Shown: piece after piece, positions 27,121 through 36,465 of the stretch
How the letters are laid out: each line of letters starts with the position of its first letter
Position numbering within the stretch: position 1 is the first letter of the stretch
NCBI RefSeq assembly: GCF_003984645.1
Contig: NZ_RWKI01000001.1
Coordinates: 1-64,000, forward strand
DNA length: 64,000 bases
Direction of reading: 5' to 3'
Source: Variovorax sp. MHTC-1
Lineage (GTDB): Bacteria; Pseudomonadota; Gammaproteobacteria; Burkholderiales; Burkholderiaceae_C
Notes under the pieces: model-generated
The model's database searches: none
Told to the model about the DNA's origin: nothing
Seen by the model: only the letters and a program-made list of their open reading frames with translations
Position numbers and translations under genes: made by a program

Positions 27121-27387
27121 TTACTTGGAGGCGGCGCCGGTGGTCTTGCCGAAGCGGTTGCGGAACTTCTCGACGCGGCCGCCCATGTTATCGACCGACT
27201 TCTGCGTGCCGGTGTAGAAGGGGTGCGATTCGCTCGACGTGTCGAGCTTGTAGAGAGGCAATTCGCGACCGTCCTTGGCCTTGCCCATTTCCTTGGTGTT
27301 CGCGCACGAACGGGTCACGAACTCGAAGCCGTTCGACAGGTCGACGAACAGAACTTCGCGGTAGTTCGGGTGAATGCCTTCTTTCAT
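27121..27387 (-). CDS. rpmE2: 50S ribosomal protein L31, type B
   Basis: 88 residues. [40 protein letters not shown] and KFRNRFG are characteristic of L31 type B, the form without the zinc-binding cysteine knuckle (only one Cys is present). AAGGAAAG precedes the ATG. Stand-alone unit with its own terminator, divergent from the oxidoreductase; in many bacteria this paralogue is favoured in zinc limitation, but no Zur-like palindrome was noticed here. Confidence 0.95.
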   Translation of the reverse strand: MKEGIHPNYREVLFVDLSNGFEFVTRSCANTKEMGKAKDGRELPLYKLDTSSESHPFYTGTQKSVDNMGGRVEKFRNRFGKTTGAASK

Positions 27388-27538
27388 GATCTTTCCTTTG
27401 GTCGATGCGAGAGCCACATAGAGTCCACATGGAGGCCCCAATGAGCCGGAACCCACCCGGCACGGCACCGGGCTGCACTTTTCGCGAAGCCCGCAATTAT
27501 CGCATACTGGGCATCCATAGTGCCAGACCTTCTTTCCC

Positions 27539-28600
27539 ATGAATTCACGCCCCGTGCGCGCCGGCCTCGTCGGCTTCGGCTTCGCCGGCCAGACCTTTCA
27601 TGCACCGGTCCTCTCGGCCGTTCCGGGGCTGCAGCTGGGGGCGGTGGCCAGTTCACAGCCGCACAAGGTGCATGCCGACTGGCCCGGCGTCGAAGTGGTG
27701 CCCGATGTGGCCGCCTTGCTGGGCCGCGCCGACATCGACCTGGTCGTGATCGCCGCGCCCAATGCGCAGCATCACCCGCTGGCCAGGGACGCGCTCGCCG
27801 CGGGCAAGCACGTGGTGGTCGACAAGCCCTTCACGCTCGATGCGGCCCAGGCCCGCGACCTGGCCGAACTGGCACAGCGCAAGGGCCGCCTGCTGTCGGT
27901 CTACCAGAATCGCCGCTTCGATTCGGACTTCCTGACGCTGCAGGGGCTGCTCGCGAGCGGGGAGCTGGGCCGCCCTGTCTACTTCGAGTCGCACTTCGAC
28001 CGCTTCCGGCCCCAGGTGCGGGAGCGCTGGCGCGAACAGCCGGTGCCGGGAGCGGGCCTGTGGGTGGACCTCGGCGCCCACCTGGTCGACCAGGCGGTCC
28101 AGCTCTTCGGCCGGCCCGACACGCTGCAGCTCGACACAGCGGCGCTGCGCGACGGGGCGCTGGTCGAAGATTACTTCCATGCGGTGCTGCGCTACGAGAC
28201 CGGCGCGCATGCGCCGTTGCGCGTCGTGCTGCACGCGACCACGCTGGCGGCCCATGCGGCGCCGCGCTACATCGTGCACGGCACGCGCGCCAGCTATGTC
28301 AAGCGGGGAGTCGATCCGCAGGAGGACGCATTGCGCGCCGGCGGCCGACCGGGCGGCGAAGGGTGGGGTGCCGATACGCTCGACGGCGAACTCACCGTGC
28401 CAGCCGATGAGGGCCAAGCGCTGACGCGCAAGGTGCCGACGCTACCGGGAAACTACGTCGCCTACTACGCCGCACTTCGCGACGCAATCCTGGGCAAGGG
28501 CGAAAACCCCGTACCGCCCGAGCAGGCGGTCGAACTCATGGAACTGCTGGACCTCGGCCGGCAAAGCGCAGCCGAGGGCCATGCGCTGCCGACCCGCTGA
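27539..28600 (+). CDS. Gfo/Idh/MocA-family oxidoreductase
   Basis: 353 residues. Rossmann N-terminus [19 protein letters not shown] binds NAD(P); [20 protein letters not shown] and VVDKPFTL form the conserved (E/D)KP motif with the catalytic-region lysine. The C-terminal alpha/beta domain includes [16 protein letters not shown] and [18 protein letters not shown], placing it near YdgJ/YhhX-type members. Substrate, probably a sugar or polyol, cannot be read from sequence. Single gene between divergent rpmE2 and convergent rho. Confidence 0.9.
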   Translation: MNSRPVRAGLVGFGFAGQTFHAPVLSAVPGLQLGAVASSQPHKVHADWPGVEVVPDVAALLGRADIDLVVIAAPNAQHHPLARDALAAGKHVVVDKPFTLDAAQARDLAELAQRKGRLLSVYQNRRFDSDFLTLQGLLASGELGRPVYFESHFDRFRPQVRERWREQPVPGAGLWVDLGAHLVDQAVQLFGRPDTLQLDTAALRDGALVEDYFHAVLRYETGAHAPLRVVLHATTLAAHAAPRYIVHGTRASYVKRGVDPQEDALRAGGRPGGEGWGADTLDGELTVPADEGQALTRKVPTLPGNYVAYYAALRDAILGKGENPVPPEQAVELMELLDLGRQSAAEGHALPTR

Positions 28601-28634
28601 TCAAAGCTCGAGGCAAGCGCGAAGCGAGGCCTGC

Positions 28635-28733
28635 TCGTGAAACACTGCGGAACCGGCTTTGCCGGGCCGCTGGTGTTGCCCCCGGTAGGGGGTGGCGAAG
28701 CGACACGAAGTGCGCGCAGCCTGGGGGCGAGCT
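28635..28733 (-). repeat. GC-rich intergenic repeat, copy 1 (after rho)
   Basis: Nearly the reverse complement of 41641-41738: both share CCAGCGGCCCGGCAAAGCCGG, a C5...G5 hairpin (CCCCCTACCGGGGG here) and a GCCCCCAGGC start. Read in the direction of rho it follows the stop codon by a few bases. The CCGGC-AAA-GCCGG hairpin could aid 3'-end formation. Confidence 0.85.
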
Positions 28734-28735
28734 AG

Positions 28736-30001
28736 TTACCCCCCGCGACGCATCATGTCGAAGAACTCGACATTGGTCTTGGTCGCCTTCATGTTTTTCA
28801 GCATGAGCTCCATCGCCTCGATCTCGTCCATGTTGTACATGAGCTGGCGCAGGATGCGGGTCTTCTGCAGGATCTCGGGCGGCAGCAGCAGCTCCTCTCG
28901 GCGGGTGCCGCTGCGGTTGAGCTGGATCGAGGGGAACACGCGCTTCTCGTAGAGGCGGCGGTCGAGGTGGATTTCGGAGTTGCCGGTGCCCTTGAACTCT
29001 TCGAAGATCACTTCGTCCATGCGGCTGCCGGTATCGATCAGCGCCGTGCCGATGATGGTCAGCGAGCCACCTTCTTCCACATTGCGCGCAGCGCCGAGGA
29101 AACGCTTGGGACGCTGCAGCGCGTTGGAGTCCACGCCGCCGGTCAGCACCTTGCCCGACGAGGGCACGACATTGTTGTAGGCGCGGGCGAGGCGGGTGAT
29201 CGAGTCGAGCAGGATCACCACGTCCTTCTTGAGTTCGACCAGCCGCTTGGCGCGCTCGATCACCATCTCGGCCACATGCACGTGGCGCGCAGCGGGCTCG
29301 TCGAAGGTCGAGGCAATGACCTCGCCCTTCACGGTGCGCTGCATTTCGGTCACTTCCTCGGGCCGCTCGTCGACGAGCAGCACCATCATGTGGACCTCGG
29401 GGTAGTTGGCGCTGATCGCATGCGCGATGTGCTGCATCATCACCGTCTTGCCGCTCTTGGGCGGCGCCACCAGCAGCGCGCGCTGGCCTTTGCCGATCGG
29501 CGCGATGATGTCGATGATGCGGCCGGTGATGTTCTCTTCGCCCTTGAAGCCGTCGCGCTCGAGCCGCATCAGTTCCTTGGGGAACAGCGGGGTGAGGTTC
29601 TCGAACATCACCTTGTGCTTGTTCTGCTCGGGCAGGCCGTCGTTGACCTTGTCCAGCTTCGTCAGCGCGAAGTAGCGCTCGCCGTCCTTGGGCGTGCGCA
29701 CTTCGCCTTCGATCATGTCGCCGGTGTGCAGATTGAAGCGGCGCACCTGGCTCGGCGAGATGTAGATGTCGTCGGTGCTGGCGGTGAAGCTGGTGTCGGG
29801 ACTGCGCAGAAAGCCGAAGCCGTCGGGCAGGATCTCGAGCACGCCATCGGCGAAAACCTGTTCGCCGGCCTTCGCGCGCTTCTTGATGATCGCGAACATC
29901 AGCTCCTGCTTGCGCATGCGGCCGACGTTTTCGATCTCAAGCGCTTCGGCCTGCTTGAGGACTTCAGACACGTGGAGTGCCTTGAGTTCGTTTAAGTGCA
30001 T
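28736..30001 (-). CDS. rho: transcription termination factor Rho
   Basis: 421 residues, normal length. Hexameric RNA-dependent ATPase that releases transcripts. N-terminal helical and cold-shock/OB RNA-binding domain ([39 protein letters not shown]), Walker [12 protein letters not shown], Walker B region [16 protein letters not shown]-loop segments ([26 protein letters not shown]) and C-terminal RRGG. A ~125-base leader precedes the ATG. Gene order trxA-rho on the same strand is common in proteobacteria. Confidence 0.97.
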   Translation of the reverse strand: MHLNELKALHVSEVLKQAEALEIENVGRMRKQELMFAIIKKRAKAGEQVFADGVLEILPDGFGFLRSPDTSFTASTDDIYISPSQVRRFNLHTGDMIEGEVRTPKDGERYFALTKLDKVNDGLPEQNKHKVMFENLTPLFPKELMRLERDGFKGEENITGRIIDIIAPIGKGQRALLVAPPKSGKTVMMQHIAHAISANYPEVHMMVLLVDERPEEVTEMQRTVKGEVIASTFDEPAARHVHVAEMVIERAKRLVELKKDVVILLDSITRLARAYNNVVPSSGKVLTGGVDSNALQRPKRFLGAARNVEEGGSLTIIGTALIDTGSRMDEVIFEEFKGTGNSEIHLDRRLYEKRVFPSIQLNRSGTRREELLLPPEILQKTRILRQLMYNMDEIEAMELMLKNMKATKTNVEFFDMMRRGG

Positions 30002-30136
30002 GGAATGACCCCGTGCGGGGAAATCTTGTCGGAAAGAACCAGGGGGGAGGTTTGATGAGAGGCGAGAGATGCCTCACAAACCGGGGAACTCGAACCGGGT
30101 GCCTGGAAGGGCCGGTGATCTGCGAGGATTATGACA

Positions 30137-30175
30137 GGAAAAGCGAGGCTGCCGGCGCATTGCGCGCAGGCAGCC
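30137..30175 (-). terminator. probable terminator of trxA
   Basis: Minus-strand GGCTGCC-N15-GGCAGCC (30175-30147) followed by TCGCTTTTCC. The T-run is short, so strength is uncertain; lies 12 bases after the trxA stop. Confidence 0.55.
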
Positions 30176-30187
30176 GGGAATCGACGC

Positions 30188-30520
30188 TCAGGCGAGCTGC
30201 TGGTCGATGAAGGCGGTGAGCTGAGCCTTGCTCATCGCGCCGACCTTGGTCGCGGCCAGCTGGCCGTCCTTGAACAGCATCAGCGTGGGGATGCCGCGGA
30301 TGCCGAACTTGGCGGGGATGTCGCGGTTCTCGTCCACGTTCATCTTGGCGATCTGCAACTTGCCTTCGTAGGTGTTGGAGACCTCGTCGAGGATGGGCGC
30401 GATCATCTTGCAGGGACCGCACCATTCGGCCCAGTAGTCCACCAGCACGGGCTTGCCGGACTTGAGCACGTCGGCTTCGAAAGAAGAGTCGGAGATGTGT
30501 TTGATGAGTTCGCTGGCCAT
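30188..30520 (-). CDS. trxA: thioredoxin
   Basis: 110 residues. Active site WCGPCK with C34 and C37; cis-Pro in [17 protein letters not shown] strand. Reduces protein disulfides in the cytoplasm. ATG 30520 is preceded by a weak AAGGACAC-type RBS. Upstream of rho on the same strand, separated by the probable terminator above. Confidence 0.97.
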   Translation of the reverse strand: MASELIKHISDSSFEADVLKSGKPVLVDYWAEWCGPCKMIAPILDEVSNTYEGKLQIAKMNVDENRDIPAKFGIRGIPTLMLFKDGQLAATKVGAMSKAQLTAFIDQQLA

Positions 30521-30613
30521 GGTGTGTGTCCTTCTGCGCTGAAAGTTTCGGTGCAGCTAAAGTGCGGGTCATTGTGACAGAAACCAAGTGCCGGCGCGGT
30601 CGGCGCGGACGCT

Positions 30614-33199
30614 ATGGCATCGATAGCCAAAGCCCTACACCCACATCCGATGCAGTCCTCTGAGCGCCACCCCGCGCATGCGCTTTGGTGCGACCCGGTC
30701 CATGGCCTCGTCGGCCGGATTTCGCGCGTGCTGGCGGAGCGCGGACTGCATGCCGCGCGTACCGTGGTGCTGGTGCCCTATGCACAACTGATGCAGGTGG
30801 CGCGCGCCATGTGGGCCGCCTGCGGCACGCCGGGCTTCGCACCGCGCTTCGAGACCACGCGCAACTGGGCGCGCAGCGCCGGCGGCTTCGTGCCCGGCGT
30901 GGACGACATCGCCTTCGACATGGCGCGCGACCTGCTCACCGCGCAGTCGCTGCTGTCGCGCGCGGGCCTTGCGGCATCGCGCGTCGCGCTGGCGGGCCGG
31001 CTGGTCGAGATCGCGCTGCAGCTCGCGCCACTGGCCGCGGCCGAGCATCCGATCGAACGCGCGGCCTGGGCGGATCGCGTGCGCGGCGCCATCGATGCAG
31101 GCAAGGGCTCGGAGTGGTTCGGCATCGAGAGCGCGCTGAACGGCATCGCGCTCGCCTGGGCCGCCAGCTCCGCCTATGCGACCGACGTACTGCTCGGCGG
31201 CGGCGCGCTGGCCCAGGTCGACCAGTTGATCGTGCTCGACGGTCTGCAAAGCGATCCGCTCACGAACAAGCTCGCGGCGCTGTTCGGCGAGCGTGTGCTG
31301 CGGTTGCCGCTCGCGACGCTGGACGCACCCGAATGCACCGCGGCCCTGCATCCCGCGGCCGATCCCGAAGACGAAGCCCAGCGCGCCGCTGCCTGCGTGC
31401 TGCGCCACCTGGCCGAGGGCCGCGCGCCCGTGGCGCTGGCGGCCACCGACCGTGCGCTCACGCGCCGGATCAGTGCCCAACTGGCCGCCCAGGGCGTGAT
31501 GCCGCGCGACGAGACCGGCTGGAAACTTTCGACCACGCGGGCGGCTGCCACCCTCATGAGCGCGCTGCGCGCCTGTGCCCATGATGCGTCCAGCGACCAG
31601 GTGCTCGACTGGCTCAAGAGCGCGAGCGCCCTCGACGGCCGTTCGGTCCGGGCGCTGGAGGCGCGTCTGCGCGATCGCGGCATGCGTGACTGGCACAGCT
31701 GGTGCGCCTTCGTTGCGGCGAGCGAGAAGCCGCGCGACCTGGGCCTGCTGCCATTCACCAACGACGTCGAAGCGCAGCGTGCGACGCTGGCCCGTGCCCG
31801 GCCGCTTGCCGAATGGCTCGCCTCCACGCGCGCGCTGCTGGAGGCCGGCGGACAATGGCCCGCGCTGCATGCCGATGTGGTCGGCATCGAAGTCATCACG
31901 GCGCTCTACCTGGAGGCCGAAGAAGGGGAGATTCGCGGTGCACGCTGCACGCTCGCAGAGTTCACTGCCTGGGTGCGCGACGTGCTCGAAGCTGCCAGCG
32001 TGCGCCTGCCTTCCGACGCGGATTCGCCGCAGGTTGTCGTCCTGCCGCTGCACCAGTTGCTGGGGCGCGCCTTCGGTGCCGTCGTGGTGCCCGGCTGCGA
32101 TGACCAGCGCCTGCCCGCGTCGCCCGAGCTGCCCGGCGACTGGAACCCGGCGCAGCGCCTCGCGCTCGCGCTGCCTTCGCGCGAAGCGCTGGAGACTGCC
32201 CAGCGCGCCGCATGGGCCATCGCGTTGCGTGCGCCGCATTGCGATCTGCTGTGGCGCCACTTCGATGCCAGCGGCGAACCCGTGCGCCCCAGCGCGCTCG
32301 TGCAGATGCTGCAGCTCAACCGTTCGGCAGCCGACGCCACCGACCCGCGCATGCCGGTGCAGGTGGCCGCGCGGCCGACGCCGCGGCCGCAGCCGCACGG
32401 CGATGCGCTCGTGCCCGTCACGCTGTCGTCGACGGCTTACGAGGACCTGCGCCGCTGCCCCTACCGCTTCTTCGCGTTGCGCCAGCTCGGCCTGCGCAGC
32501 AGCGACGAACTCGATGCGGAAGTCGACAAGCGCGACTTCGGCAACTGGCTGCACGCGGTGCTGGGCCATTTCCACGAAGCCTTGAAAGAGGCACCTACCG
32601 CGGCGCTGCCGGCGCGGCTCGCGCTGATGGCTGCCGCGGAGCGGGAGGCGACGCGCGAATTCGGGCTCTCGGAGGCAGAGTTCCTTCCTTTCGCCGCAGC
32701 CTGGCCCGCGGTGCGCGACGGCTACCTGGACTGGCTGGCGGGGCACGAGGCGGATGAGGGCGCCGTGTTCGTCGAGGCCGAGCCGTGGAAGGAGGTTCCG
32801 TTGGGCAGCGTGAAACTGGTCGGCCGTCTCGACCGCGTCGATGCCACGCCCGATGGCCGGGCCTTCGTGATCGACTACAAGACCGAGTCGGTCGACAAGA
32901 CGAAGGATCGCGTCAAGGATCCGACCGAAGACACCCAGCTCGCCTTCTACGCCGCGCTCTTCCCCGACGACAGCTTGCGTGCCGCCTACGTCAACGTCGG
33001 CGAAAAGGCCTCCGGCACGCGCACCGTCGAGCAGATCGACGTGATCGCCGCGCGCGATGCGCTGGTGGACGGCGTGATGGACGACCTCGCACGCATCGGC
33101 CGCGGCGCTCCACTGCCTGCGCTCGGCGAAGGCACCGTCTGCGAACACTGCGCCGCCCGCGGCCTGTGCCGCAAGGACTTCTGGGAGCTGGCGGAATGA
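30614..33199 (+). CDS. AddB-like PD-(D/E)XK nuclease of a double-strand-break repair complex
   Basis: 861 residues. Inactivated-helicase-like N-terminal and middle regions (LGRAFGAVVVPGCDDQRLPA) end in a RecB-type nuclease: GRLDRVDATPDGRAFVIDYKT contains the catalytic Asp and DYK. Four cysteines, C615 (DLRRCPYRFF) and C843, C846, C852 (CEHCAARGLC), match the 4Fe-4S staple of AddB nuclease domains. With the next gene it should form an AddAB-type helicase-nuclease that resects broken DNA for RecA. The TGA overlaps the next ATG (ATGA). ATG 30650 is an alternative start. Divergent from trxA. Confidence 0.85.
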   Translation: MASIAKALHPHPMQSSERHPAHALWCDPVHGLVGRISRVLAERGLHAARTVVLVPYAQLMQVARAMWAACGTPGFAPRFETTRNWARSAGGFVPGVDDIAFDMARDLLTAQSLLSRAGLAASRVALAGRLVEIALQLAPLAAAEHPIERAAWADRVRGAIDAGKGSEWFGIESALNGIALAWAASSAYATDVLLGGGALAQVDQLIVLDGLQSDPLTNKLAALFGERVLRLPLATLDAPECTAALHPAADPEDEAQRAAACVLRHLAEGRAPVALAATDRALTRRISAQLAAQGVMPRDETGWKLSTTRAAATLMSALRACAHDASSDQVLDWLKSASALDGRSVRALEARLRDRGMRDWHSWCAFVAASEKPRDLGLLPFTNDVEAQRATLARARPLAEWLASTRALLEAGGQWPALHADVVGIEVITALYLEAEEGEIRGARCTLAEFTAWVRDVLEAASVRLPSDADSPQVVVLPLHQLLGRAFGAVVVPGCDDQRLPASPELPGDWNPAQRLALALPSREALETAQRAAWAIALRAPHCDLLWRHFDASGEPVRPSALVQMLQLNRSAADATDPRMPVQVAARPTPRPQPHGDALVPVTLSSTAYEDLRRCPYRFFALRQLGLRSSDELDAEVDKRDFGNWLHAVLGHFHEALKEAPTAALPARLALMAAAEREATREFGLSEAEFLPFAAAWPAVRDGYLDWLAGHEADEGAVFVEAEPWKEVPLGSVKLVGRLDRVDATPDGRAFVIDYKTESVDKTKDRVKDPTEDTQLAFYAALFPDDSLRAAYVNVGEKASGTRTVEQIDVIAARDALVDGVMDDLARIGRGAPLPALGEGTVCEHCAARGLCRKDFWELAE

Positions 33200-36100
33200 G
33201 CGTTGCCGCCTATGAGCACAATGGCGCCCCCGTCGCGCGCGACCGTTTCTATGCGATCGCCTGCGACCCGCGCCGTTCCGTTGCGGTGGAGGCCTGCGCG
33301 GGCGCCGGCAAGACCTGGATGCTGGTGTCGCGCATCCTGCGCGCCTTGCTCGAAGAAGGCGAGGGCGCCTGCGCGCCGCACGAGATCCTCGCGATCACCT
33401 TCACGAAGAAGGCGGCCGGCGAGATGCGCGAGCGGCTGGACCAATGGCTGGAGGCCTTTGCCGGCCGCCCGCTGGAACAACTCGTGCCCGAACTCGTGAT
33501 GCGGGGCATGGACCGTGCGGCCGCCGAAGCCCGCGCACCGCGGCTGCAGGGGCTCTATCGCGAGTTGTTGTCGAGCGGCCGGCCGGTGCAGTTCCGCACC
33601 TTCCATGCCTGGTTCGCCGGCCTGCTGCGCAGCGCTCCGGTAGCGGTGCTCGAGCGGCTCCGGCTGCCGGCCAACTACCAGCTGCTCGAAGACGATGCCG
33701 AGGCGCGCGCGCGCGTCTGGCGCCCCTTCTTTTCGGCCGTGGCGGCCAACGCCGAGGCCTCCACCGACTACCACGCGCTGGTTGCGACGCATGGCCGTTC
33801 GCAGACAGCCAAGGCGCTGGACGACGCGCTCACGCGGCGCGTCGAATTCGCATTGGCCGACGCGCATCACGCGGTCGACGAAGCCGTGGTGCCGGTGGGC
33901 GTGATGTATCCGGCGTTCGAGGGCGCCGATTCGCCCGAAGAGGTCCTGCTCCATGACCCGGCCTTTCGCAACGCGCTTGAGGCCGCCGCGCGCGCGCTGG
34001 GCCGTGCGAGTGCGCCGACCTTTTCGCAGAAGGGCATCGAGCTCGAGCAGGCGCTGACCGAGGGCCGCGCCGCAGGCGTGCTCGAGGCCCTGCTCACCCA
34101 GAAGGGCGAACCGCGCAAGTTCAGCGAGAAGCTCGCAGGCTTGGCGGAGGTGCGTGCCGCGCAGGAGCGCGCGCTGCAGTATTGCGCCGCACAGGCGCAG
34201 CACGCCGCCTGGCTGCACCAGCAGCGCATGGCGCGGCTGACGCGACTCCTGATCCGCTCCTTTGCCGAGGTCAAGGCCGCTCACGGCTGGGTCGACATGA
34301 ACGATGTCGAGCAGGCCGCCCATCTGCTGCTCGGCAACTCGGAATTGTGGGGCTGGGTACAGGAGCGCCTCGATGCGCGCGTGCGGCATCTGCTTGTCGA
34401 CGAGTTCCAGGACACCAATCCACTGCAATGGCAGGCGCTCCATGGCTGGCTCGGCAGCTATGCGGGTGCCGGCGGGCGCCGCCCGGGCGTGTTCATCGTC
34501 GGCGATCCGAAGCAGAGCATCTATCGCTTTCGCCGCGCTGAGCCGCAGGTGTTCATCGCGGCCAAGCAGTTCGTCCAGCAAGGGCTCGGCGGCGACCTGC
34601 TCAACTGCGACCACACGCACCGCAACGCGCAGGCCGTGGTCGGCCTCGTCAACGCGGTGATGGGCGATGCGCAGCAGGCCGGCGAGTTCGGCGGCTTCCG
34701 CGACCACACGACCGAATCGCGCGTGTCCGGCCAGGTGCGCAAGCTGCCGCCGATCGCGCGGAACGCGGTGGTTTCCGCCGATGAGGGCAGTGGTGTCGAC
34801 GAGCATGGCGCGCTGCAGTGGCGCGACAGCCTCACCATCCCGCGCGTGCTGCCCGAAGAGCGGCTGCTGCAGAAGGAATGCCAGCAGGCGGCCCGATGGA
34901 TTGCCGAGCGCATTGCGGGCGGGCTCGCACCCAGCAGCATCATGGTGCTGGCGCGCCGCCGCAGCCGGCTGGCCGTGCTCCAGGACGAGCTGCGCAAGCT
35001 GCACATCGCGGTCCAGCAGCCCGAGAAGAACGAGCTCAACGACGCGCCCGAGGTGCAGGACATGGTGGCGCTGCTCGATGCCTTGGTTTCGCCGGACCAC
35101 GACCTCTCGCTCGCTCGTGCGCTGAAATCGCCGCTGTGGGACATCGAGGACGATGCCCTGGTGCAGCTGGCGCTGCGCCAGCGCGCCCGGCCCGCGAGCT
35201 GGTTCGAGCTGCTCCAGGCGCCCGAGCTGCCTGAGCCGCTGGCCGGCATCGGTCCGCGCCTGCGGCAATGGCAGCAATGGCTGGCCGCGCTGCCGCCGCA
35301 CGATGCGCTGAGCGCGATCTATCACGACGCCGACGTGCTCGCCAGGTTCGCGGCGGCGGCACCGGCCGCGCTGCGCGCCGGCGTGCTGAGCAACCTGCGC
35401 GGCCTGGTGGCCGCATCGCTCGAACTCGATGGCGCGCGTTTCGCGACGCCCTATGCGCTGGTGCGCGCGCTGCGCGCCGGCGGTTTGCGCGCACCGTCGA
35501 TCGCCGCAGCCGATGCGGTGCAACTCCTCACGGTCCACGGCGCCAAGGGGCTCGAAGCCGAGCTTGTGCTGTTGCTCGACACCGACGCGGAGGCTCAGCG
35601 CGCGCAGACCATGGGTGTGCTGGTGAAATGGCCGGGCGATGCGGCGGCGCCCGAGCGCTTCGTCTTCGTCGCGAGCGAAAGGAACCCGCCGGCCTGCAGC
35701 ATGGACGATCTTGCCGAAGAGCAAGCCGCCAGGCACCGCGAGGAGATCAACGCGCTGTACGTGGCGACCACGCGCGCAAGAACCGAACTCGTGCTGTCGG
35801 CCGCGGCCGCCGCGCGGCCGAATGACCAGAGCTGGTGGGCGCGCCTGGAGGCGCGTTGCGAGCCGATCCTCGATGTGGCGGGCGCCGTGCCCATCGCCGC
35901 CCCGCAGGCGCCGGCTAGCTTCGGCATGCTGAAGCTGCCTGCGCTGCCTGCGCTGCCTGCGCTGCCCGCCGTGCCCGAGCTCACGCCGTCCATCGAGCGC
36001 AGGATGCCGGCCGCCGACACGCGCGCCTCGGCCTTCGGCCAGGCCATGCACCGCCTGCTCGAATGGTCCCTGCCCGGCGCGCCGCTGCCGCCGGCGCACG

Positions 36101-36465
36101 TGCGCGCCGCGGGCCGCGAGTTCGGGCTCGACGCCGCCGCCGCGCGCGCCGCCGCCACGATGGCGCAGCGCATTCGTTCGGGCGCCGGTGCCTGGGCATG
36201 GGATGCCGCGGCGCTCGACTGGCACGGCAACGAAATCACGCTGATCCACGAGGGGCAGACGCTGCGCATCGATCGCCTGGTGCGGCATCGCGAAAGCGGC
36301 GCCTGGTGGGTGCTCGACTACAAGTCCGCCGCCCGCCCGCAGCACGATGCCGCGCTGATCGCGCAGCTGCAGCGCTATCGCGAAGCGGTGCAGGGCGCCT
36401 ACCCCGGCGACACGGTGTGCGCGGCCTTCCTCACGGGGCAGGGCGAACTGGTGACCCTCGAATGA
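33196..36465 (+). CDS. AddA-like UvrD-family helicase-nuclease
   Basis: 1089 residues. SF1A helicase motifs in order: Walker A ACAGAGKTWMLVSRIL, AITFTKKAAGEMRERLD (Ia), LLVDEFQDTNPLQW (II), VGDPKQSIYRFRRAEP (III), LLTVHGAKGLEAELVLLL (V), ALYVATTRARTELVLS (VI). A RecB-like nuclease domain closes the protein (WWVLDYKSAARPQHDAALIA, QLQRYREAVQ). Translocates on and resects DNA ends together with the upstream AddB-like subunit. Coupled to both neighbours by ATGA overlaps, a three-gene unit with a flavoprotein at the end. Confidence 0.88.
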   Translation: MSVAAYEHNGAPVARDRFYAIACDPRRSVAVEACAGAGKTWMLVSRILRALLEEGEGACAPHEILAITFTKKAAGEMRERLDQWLEAFAGRPLEQLVPELVMRGMDRAAAEARAPRLQGLYRELLSSGRPVQFRTFHAWFAGLLRSAPVAVLERLRLPANYQLLEDDAEARARVWRPFFSAVAANAEASTDYHALVATHGRSQTAKALDDALTRRVEFALADAHHAVDEAVVPVGVMYPAFEGADSPEEVLLHDPAFRNALEAAARALGRASAPTFSQKGIELEQALTEGRAAGVLEALLTQKGEPRKFSEKLAGLAEVRAAQERALQYCAAQAQHAAWLHQQRMARLTRLLIRSFAEVKAAHGWVDMNDVEQAAHLLLGNSELWGWVQERLDARVRHLLVDEFQDTNPLQWQALHGWLGSYAGAGGRRPGVFIVGDPKQSIYRFRRAEPQVFIAAKQFVQQGLGGDLLNCDHTHRNAQAVVGLVNAVMGDAQQAGEFGGFRDHTTESRVSGQVRKLPPIARNAVVSADEGSGVDEHGALQWRDSLTIPRVLPEERLLQKECQQAARWIAERIAGGLAPSSIMVLARRRSRLAVLQDELRKLHIAVQQPEKNELNDAPEVQDMVALLDALVSPDHDLSLARALKSPLWDIEDDALVQLALRQRARPASWFELLQAPELPEPLAGIGPRLRQWQQWLAALPPHDALSAIYHDADVLARFAAAAPAALRAGVLSNLRGLVAASLELDGARFATPYALVRALRAGGLRAPSIAAADAVQLLTVHGAKGLEAELVLLLDTDAEAQRAQTMGVLVKWPGDAAAPERFVFVASERNPPACSMDDLAEEQAARHREEINALYVATTRARTELVLSAAAAARPNDQSWWARLEARCEPILDVAGAVPIAAPQAPASFGMLKLPALPALPALPAVPELTPSIERRMPAADTRASAFGQAMHRLLEWSLPGAPLPPAHVRAAGREFGLDAAAARAAATMAQRIRSGAGAWAWDAAALDWHGNEITLIHEGQTLRIDRLVRHRESGAWWVLDYKSAARPQHDAALIAQLQRYREAVQGAYPGDTVCAAFLTGQGELVTLE

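Noticed and set aside
32986..36345. 1119-codon minus-strand frame across the helicase gene
   Set aside because: Opposite strand carries all helicase motifs; this frame is His/Arg/Gln-rich shadow.
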